Source: Corallium rubrum
Taxonomy: Eukaryota > Cnidaria > Anthozoa > Scleralcyonacea > Coralliidae
Length of the DNA: 64,000 bases
NCBI GenBank assembly: GCA_964035015.1
Contig: CAXIUP010000033.1
Span: 220,649 to 284,648, forward strand
Direction of reading: 5' to 3'
Every line of letters begins with the position of its first letter. The stretch's first letter is position 1. The notes beneath the pieces were generated by a model. The model was not told the DNA's origin, did no database searches, and saw only the letters and a list, made by a program, of their open reading frames with translations. This document shows, piece after piece, positions 56,401-64,000 of the stretch. The position numbers and the translations under genes were made by a program.

Positions 56401-59400
56401 TTGGTGTTTAGTATTTTATTCTGGCTAACGCCAGACGATTTTATTCACCTCTGGGGAAGCCCCCGGACGGACAGGAATGAGTTATAAACTATCTCTTTAA
56501 CTCTTTCGTGTCCGAATTGGTCTTTAGTATTTTATTCTGGCTAACGCCAGACGATTTTATTCACCTCTGGGGAAGCCCCCGGACAGGAATGAGTTATAAA
56601 CTATCTCTTTAACTCTTTCTTGTTCGAATTGGTCTTTAGTATTTTATTCTGGCCAACGCCAGACGATTTTATTCACCTCTGGGGAAGCCCCCGGACAGGA
56701 ATGAGTTATAAACTATCTCTTTAACTCTTTCTTGTCCGAATTGATCTTTAGTATTTTATTCTGGCTAACGCCAGACGATTTTATTCACCTCTGGGGAAGC
56801 CCCCGGACAGGAATGAGTTATAAACTATCTCTTTAACTCTTTCTTGTCCGAATTGGTCTTTAGTATTTTATTCTGGCTAACGCCAGACGATTTTATTCAC
56901 CTCTGGGGAAGCCCCCGGACAGGAATGAGTTATAAACTATCTCTTTAACTCTTTCTCGTCCGAATTGGTCTTTAGTACTAATTTTATTCTGGCTAACGCC
57001 AGACGATTTTATTCACCTCTGGGGAAGCCCCCGGACAGGAATGAGTTATAAACTATCTCTTTAACTCTTTCTCGTCCGAATTGGTCTTTAGTACTAATTT
57101 TATTCTGGCTAACGCCAGACGATTTTATTCACCTCTGGGGAAGCCCCCGGACAGGAATGAGTTATAAACTATCTCTTTAACTCTTTCTCGTCCGAATTGG
57201 TCTTTAGTATTTTATTCTGGCCAACGCCAGACGATTTTATTCACCTCTGGGGAAGCCCCCGGACAGGAATGAGTTATAAACTATCTCTTTAACTCTTTCT
57301 TGTCCGAACTGGTCTTTAGTATTTTATTCTGGCCAACGCCAGACGATTTTATTCACCTCTGGGGAAGCCCCCGGACAGGAATGAGTGATAAACTATCTCT
57401 TTAACTCTTTCTCGTCCGAATTGGTCTTTAGTATTTTATTCTGGCCAACGCCAGACGATTTTATTCACCTCTGGGGAAGCCCCCGGACAGGAATGAGTTA
57501 TAAACTATCTCTTTAACTCTTTCTCGTCCGAATTGGTCTTTAGTACTAATTTTATTCTGGCTAACGCCAGACGATTTTATTCACCTCTGGGGAAGCCCCC
57601 GGACAGGAATGAGTTATAAACTATCTCTTTAACTCTTTCTCGTCCGAATTGGTCTTTAGTACTAATTTTATTCTGGCTAACGCCAGACGATTTTATTCAC
57701 CTCTGGGGAAGCCCCCGGACAGGAATGAGTTATAAACTATCTCTTTAACTCTTTCTCGTCCGAATTGGCCTTTTAGTATTTTATTCTGGCTAACGCCAGA
57801 CGATTTTATTCACCTCTGGGGAAGCCCCCGGACAGGAATGAGTTATAAACTATCTCTTTAACTCTTTCTTGTCCGAATTGATCTTTAGTATTTTATTCTG
57901 GCTAACGCCAGACGATTTGATTCACCTCTGGGGAAGCCCCCGGACAGGAATGAGTTATAAACTATCTCTTTAACTCTTTCTTGTCCGAATTGATCTTTAG
58001 TATTTTATTCTGGCTAACGCCAGACGATTTGATTCACCTCTGGGGAAGCCCCCGGACAGGAATGAGTTATAAACTATCTCTTTAACTCTTTCTCGTCCGA
58101 ATTGGTCTTTAGTACTAATTTTATTCTGGCTAACGCCAGACGATTTTATTCACCTCTGGGGAAGCCCCGGACAGGAATGAGTTATAAACTATCTCTTTAA
58201 CTCTTTCTCGTCCGAATTGGTCTTTAGTACTAATTTTATTCTGGCTAACGCCAGACGATTTTATTCACCTCTGGGGAAGCCCCCGGACAGGAATGAGTTA
58301 TAAACTATCTCTTTAACTCTTTCTTGTCCGAATTGGTCTTTAGTACTAATTTTATTCTGGCTAACGCCAGACGATTTTATTCACCTCTGGGGAAGCCCCC
58401 GGACAGGAATGAGTTATAAACTATCTCTTTAACTCTTTCTCGTCCGAATTGGTCTTTAGTACTAATTTTATTCTGGCTAACGCCAGACGATTTTATTCAC
58501 CTCTGGGGAAGCCCCCGGACAGGAATGAGTTATAAACTATCTCTTTAACTCTTTCTTGTCCGAATTGGTCTTTAGTATTTTATTCTGGCTAACGCCAGAC
58601 GATTTTATTCACCTCTGGGGAAGCCCCCGGACAGGAATGAGTTATAAACTATCTCTTTAACTCTTTCTTGTCCGAATTGATCTTTAGTATTTTATTCTGG
58701 CTAACGCCAGACGATTTTATTCACCTCTGGGGAAGCCCCCGGACAGGAATGAGTTATAAACTATCTCTTTAACTCTTTCTTGTCCGAACTGGTCTTTAGT
58801 ATTTTATTCTGGCTAACGCCAGACGATTTTATTCACCTCTGGGGAAGCCCCCGGACAGGAATGAGTTATAAACTATCTCTTTAACTCTTTCTCGTCCGAA
58901 TTGGTCTTTAGTAATTTTATTCTGGCTAACGCCAGACGATTTTATTCACCTCTGGGGAAGCCCCCGGACAGGAATGAGTTATAAACTATCTCTTTAACTC
59001 TTTCTCGTCCGAATTGGTCTTTAGTAATTTTATTCTGGCTAACGCCAGACGATTTTATTCACCTCTGGGGAAGCCCCCGGACAGGAATGAGTTATAAACT
59101 ATCTCTTTAACTCTTTCTCGTCCGAATTGGTCTTTAGTAATTTTATTCTGGCTAACGCCAGACGATTTTATTCACCTCTGGGGAAGCCCCCGGACAGGAA
59201 TGAGTTATAAACTATCTCTTTAACTCTTTCTTGTCCGAATTGGTCTTTAGTATTTTATTCTGGCTAACGCCAGACGATTTTATTCACCTCTGGGGAAGCC
59301 CCCGGACAGGAATGAGTTATAAACTATCTCTTTAACTCTTTCTCGTCCGAATTGGTCTTTAGTAATTTTATTCTGGCTAACGCCAGACGATTTTATTCAC

Positions 59401-62400
59401 CTCTGGGGAAGCCCCCGGACAGGAATGAGTTATAAACTATCTCTTTAACTCTTTCTCGTCCGAATTGGTCTTTAGTACTAATTTTATTCTGGCTAACGCC
59501 AGACGATTTTATTCACCTCTGGGGAAGCCCCCGGACAGGAATGAGTTATAAACTATCTCTTTAACTCTTTCTCGTCCGAATTGGTCTTTAGTACTAATTT
59601 TATTCTGGCTAACGCCAGACGATTTTATTCACCTCTGGGGAAGCCCCCGGACAGGAATGAGTTATAAACTATCTCTTTAACTCTTTCTCGTCCGAATTGG
59701 TCTTTAGTATAATTTTATTCTGGCTAACGCCAGACGATTTTATTCACCTCTGGGGAAGCCCCCGGACAGGAATGAGTTATAAACTATCTCTTTAACTCTT
59801 TCTTGTCCGAATTGGTCTTTAGTACTAATTTTATTCTGGCTAACGCCAGACGATTTTATTCACCTCTGGGGAAGCCCCCGGACAGGAATGAGTTATAAAC
59901 TATCTCTTTAACTCTTTCTTGTCCGAATTGGTCTTTAGTACTAATTTTATTCTGGCTAACGCCAGACGATTTTATTCACCTCTGGGGAAGCCCCCGGACA
60001 GGAATGAGTTATAAACTATCTCTTTAACTCTTTTCTTGTCCGAATTGGTCTTTAGTACTAATTTTATTCTGGCTAACGCCAGACGATTTTATTCACCTCT
60101 GGGGAAGCCCCCGGACAGGAATGAGTTATAAACTATCTCTTTAACTCTTTCTCGTCCGAATTGGTCTTTAGTACTAATTTTATTCTGGCTAACGCCAGAC
60201 GATTTTATTCACCTCTGGGGAAGCCCCCGGACAGGAATGAGTTATAAACTATCTCTTTAACTCTTTCTCGTCCGAATTGGTCTTTAGTACTAATTTTATT
60301 CTGGCTAACGCCAGACGATTTTATTCACCTCTGGGGAAGCCCCGGACAGGAATGAGTTATAAACTATCTCTTTAACTCTTTCTCGTCCGAATTGGTCTTT
60401 AGTACTAATTTTATTCTGGCTAACGCCAGACGATTTTATTCACCTCTGGGGAAGCCCCCGGACAGGAATGAGTTATAAACTATCTCTTTAACTCTTTCTC
60501 GTCCGAATTGGTCTTTAGTACTAATTTTATTCTGGCTAACGCCAGACGATTTTATTCACCTCTGGGGAAGCCCCCGGACAGGAATGAGTTATAAACTATC
60601 TCTTTAACTCTTTCTCGTCCGAATTGGTCTTTAGTACTAATTTTATTCTGGCTAACGCCAGACGATTTTATTCACCTCTGGGGAAGCCCCCGGACAGGAA
60701 TGAGTTATAAACTATCTCTTTAACTCTTTCTTGTCCGAACTGGTCTTTAGTAATTTTATTCTGGCTAACGCCAGACGATTTTATTCACCTCTGGGGAAGC
60801 CCCCGGACAGGAATGAGTTATAAACTATCTCTTTAACTCTTTCTCGTCCGAATTGGTCTTTAGTACTAATTTTATTCTGGCTAACGCCAGACGATTTTAT
60901 TCACCTCTGGGGAAGCCCCCGGACAGGAATGAGTTGTAAACTATCTCTTTAACTCTTTCTTGTCCGAATTGGTCTTTAGTACTAATTTTATTCTGGCTAA
61001 CGCCAGACGATTTTATTCACCTCTGGGGAAGCCCCCGGACAGGAATGAGTTATAAACTATCTCTTTAACTCTTTCTTGTCCGAATTGGTCTTTAGTATCT
61101 TTTTCTGGCTAACGCCAGACGATTTTATTCACCTCTGGGGAAGCCCCCGGACAGGAATGAGTTATAAACTATCTCTTTAACTCTTTCTTGTCCGAATTGG
61201 TCTTTAGTACTAATTTTATTCTGGCTAACGCCAGACGATTTTATTCACCTCTGGGGAAGCCCCCGGACAGGAATGAGTTATAAACTATCTCTTTAACTCT
61301 TTCTTGTCCGAATTGGTCTTTAGTATTTTTTCACCTCTGGGGAAGCCCCCGGACAGGAATGAGTTATAAACTATCTCTTTAACTCTTTCTTGTCCGAATT
61401 GGTCTTTAGTATTTTATTCTGGCTAACGCCAGACGATTTTATTCACCTCTGGGGAAGCCCCCGGACAGGAATGAGTTATAAACTATCTCTTTAACTCTTT
61501 CTTGTCCGAATTGATCTTTAGTATTTTATTCTGGCTAACGCCAGACGATTTTATTCACCTCTGGGGAAGCCCCCGGACAGGAATGAGTTATAAACTATCT
61601 CTTTAACTCTTTCTTGTCCGAATTGGTCTTTAGTATTTTATTCTGGCTAACGCCAGACGATTTTATTCACCTCTCGGGAAGCCCCCGGACAGGAATGAGT
61701 TATAAACTATCTCTTTAACTCTTTCTTGTCCGAATTGGTCTTTAGTACTAATTTTATTCTGGCTAACGCCAGACGATTTTATTCACCTCTGGGGAAGCCC
61801 CCGGACAGGAATGAGTTATAAACTATCTCTTTAACTCTTTCTTGTCCGAATTGGTCTTTAGTACTAATTTTATTCTGGCTAACGCCAGACGATTTTATTC
61901 ACCTCTGGGGAAGCCCCCGGACAGGAATGAGTTATAAACTATCTCTTTAACTCTTTCTTGTCCGAATTGGTCTTTAGTATTTTATTCTGGCTAACGCCAG
62001 ACGATTTTATTCACCTCTGGGGAAGCCCCCGGACAGGAATGAGTTATAAACTATCTCTTTAACTCTTTCTTGTCCGAATTGATCTTTAGTATTTTATTCT
62101 GGCTAACGCCAGACGATTTTATTCACCTCTGGGGAAGCCCCCGGACAGGAATGAGTTATAAACTATCTCTTTAACTCTTTCTTGTCCGAATTGGTCTTTA
62201 GTATTTTATTCTGGCTAACGCCAGACGATTTTATTCACCTCTGGGGAAGCCCCCGGACAGGAATGAGTTATAAACTATCTCTTTATAAACTATCTCTTTA
62301 ACTCTTTCTTGTCCGAATTGATCTTTAGTATTTTATTCTGGCTAACGCCAGACGATTTTATTCACCTCTGGGGAAGCCCGCGGACAGGAATGAGTTATAA

Positions 62401-64000
62401 ACTATCTCTTTAACTCTTTCTTGTCCGAATTGGTCTTTAGTATTTTATTCTGGCTAACGCCAGACGATTTTATTCACCTCTGGGGAAGCCCGCGGACAGG
62501 AATGAGTTATAAACTATCTCTTTAACTCTTTCTTGTCCGAATTGGTGTTTAGTATTTTATTCTGGCCAACGCCAGACGATTTTATTCACCTCTGGGGAAG
62601 CCCCCGGACAGGAATGAGTTATAAACTATCTCTTTAACTCTTTCTTGTCCGAATTGATCTTTAGTATTTTATTCTGGCTAACGCCAGACGATTTTATTCA
62701 CCTCTGGGGAAGCCCCCGGACAGGAATGAGTTATAAACTATCTCTTTAACTCTTTCTTGTCCGAATTGGTCTTTAGTATTTTATTCTGGCTAACGCCAGA
62801 CGATTTTATTCACCTCTGGGGAAGCCCCCGGACAGGAATGAGTAATAAACTATCTCTTTAACTCTTTCTTGTCCGAATTGATCTTTAGTATTTTATTCTG
62901 GCTAACGCCAGACGATTTTATTCACCTCTGGGGAAGCCCCCGGACAGGAATGAGTTATAAACTATCTCTTTAACTCTTTCTTGTCCGAATTGGTCTTTAG
63001 TATTTTATTCTGGCTAACGCCAGACGATTTTATTCACCTCTGGGGAAGCCCCCGGACAGGAATGAGTTATAAACTATCTCTTTAACTCTTTCTTGTCCGA
63101 ATTGGTCTTTAGTATTTTATTCTGGCTAACGCCAGACGATTTTATTCACCTCTGGGGAAGCCCCCGGACAGGAATGAGTTATAAACTATCTCTTTAACTC
63201 TTTCTTGTCCGAACAGGTCTTTAGTATTTTATTCTGGCTAACGCCAGACGATTTTATTCACCTCTGGGGAAGCCCCCGGACAGGAATGAGTTATAAACTA
63301 TCTCTTTAACTCTTTCTTGTCCGAACTGGTCTTTAGTATTTTATTTTGGCTAACGCCAGACGATTTTATTCACCTCTGGGGAAGCCCCCGGACAGGAATG
63401 AGTTATAAACTATCTCTTTAACTCTTTCTTGTCCGAATTGGTCTTTAGTATTTTATTCTGGCTAACGCCAGACGATTTTATTCACCTCTGGGGAAGCCCC
63501 CGGACAGGAATGAGTTATAAACTATCTCTTTAACTCTTTCTTGTCCGATTTGGTCTTTAGTATTTTATTCTGGCTAACGCCAGACGATTTTATTCACCTC
63601 TGGGGAAGCCCCCGGACAGGAATGAGTTATAAACTATCTCTTTAACTCTTTCTTGTCCGAATTGGTCTTTAGTATTTTATTCTGGCTAACGCCAGACGAT
63701 TTTATTCACCTCTGGGGAAGCCCCCGGACAGGAATGAGTTATAAACTATCTCTTTAACTCTTTCTTGTCCGAATTGGTCTTTAGTATCTTTTTCTGGCTA
63801 ACGCCAGACGATTTTATTCACCTCTGGGGAAGCCCCCGGACAGGAATGAGTTATAAACTATCTCTTTAACTCTCTTTCTAGTCCAGACGATTTTATTCAC
63901 CTCTGGGGAAGCCCCCGGACAGGAATGGTCGAATTGGTCTTTAGTAATTTTATTCTGGCTAACGCCAGACGATTTTATTCACCTCTGGGGAAGCCCCGGA
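50398..64000. repeat. Satellite array, 112-116 bp units, about 120 copies, open at window end
   Basis: The unit is made of two parts. One is ACTATCTCTTTAACTC...GTCCGAATTGGTCTTTAG, about 42 bases identical to antisense Gypsy pol in the flank. The other, about 70 bases, contains CTGGCTAACGCCAG (a hairpin), ACGATTTTATTCACC, GGGGAAGCCCC and GGACAGGAATGAGTTAT. Length classes come mainly from TAGTATTTTATT, TAGTAATTTTATT and TAGTACTAATTTTATT. Point variants (CTTGTCC or CTCGTCC, GGTCT, GATCT or GGTGT, GGCTAA or GGCCAA) occur in runs. No gene lies in the 13.6 kb. It is not a CRISPR array: units are contiguous, with no unique spacers. Confidence 0.97.

Noticed and set aside
50398-64000. CRISPR array or rDNA spacer
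   Set aside because: Units are directly joined with no unique spacers. The genome is eukaryotic by its introns, and no rRNA sequence is present.

Overview
The window reads as nuclear DNA of an invertebrate animal, most likely a cnidarian (coral or sea anemone). It is AT-rich, its genes have GT-AG introns, and it holds transposon-derived gene families that I associate with cnidarians and fishes: DDE integrase-like genes, zinc-finger/Tnp2-like genes, hAT, Harbinger, Polinton-type PolB and Penelope-like elements. No rRNA, tRNA, CRISPR or prokaryotic operon was seen. Exon joins below were made by eye from splice signals and reading phase, with no transcript or database support.

Layout. 0-9 kb: a broken CACTA/Tnp2-like transposase (-), small foldback elements, a 5'-truncated Polinton-type DNA polymerase B (+) and an open Harbinger transposase (+). 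9.4-11.9 kb: a pentanucleotide array, about 2 kb of it perfectly regular. 12.3-25.6 kb: the most interesting part. A 1.28 kb sequence occurs in opposite orientation at the two ends of a 13.3 kb block. Inside lie two convergent genes, an intact six-exon integrase-like DDE gene (+) and an alpha-kinase gene (-). I read this as a two-gene transposon with long terminal inverted repeats. It was later hit by a MITE in the left repeat, a second MITE at its left edge, and a hAT element inside the kinase exon. The hAT has an 8-bp target duplication and an intact two-exon transposase of 985 codons.

26-29 kb: a four-exon Myb/SANT-like gene (-) and an orphan exon. 29-36 kb: two Penelope-like families, each present as a head-to-head pair bounded by (TA)n. 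The second family carries a hammerhead ribozyme in both copies and a 100-bp direct terminal repeat. 36-40.3 kb: a protein kinase exon and, on the same strand, two SAM-domain exons, separated by a tandem triplication. 41-49 kb: a ten-exon gene (+) with an intact 827-codon frame, encoding two C2H2 fingers fused to a Tnp2-like core. Its introns hold a LINE tail, foldbacks and large microsatellites.

49.1-64 kb: an ACTCA/TGAGT palindrome-rich repeat, a Ty3/Gypsy pol fragment (-), and a 112-116 bp satellite array of more than 13 kb that runs off the window. Each satellite unit joins a short piece of that same Gypsy pol sequence to a hairpin-forming repeat, so the birth of the satellite can be read at its left edge.
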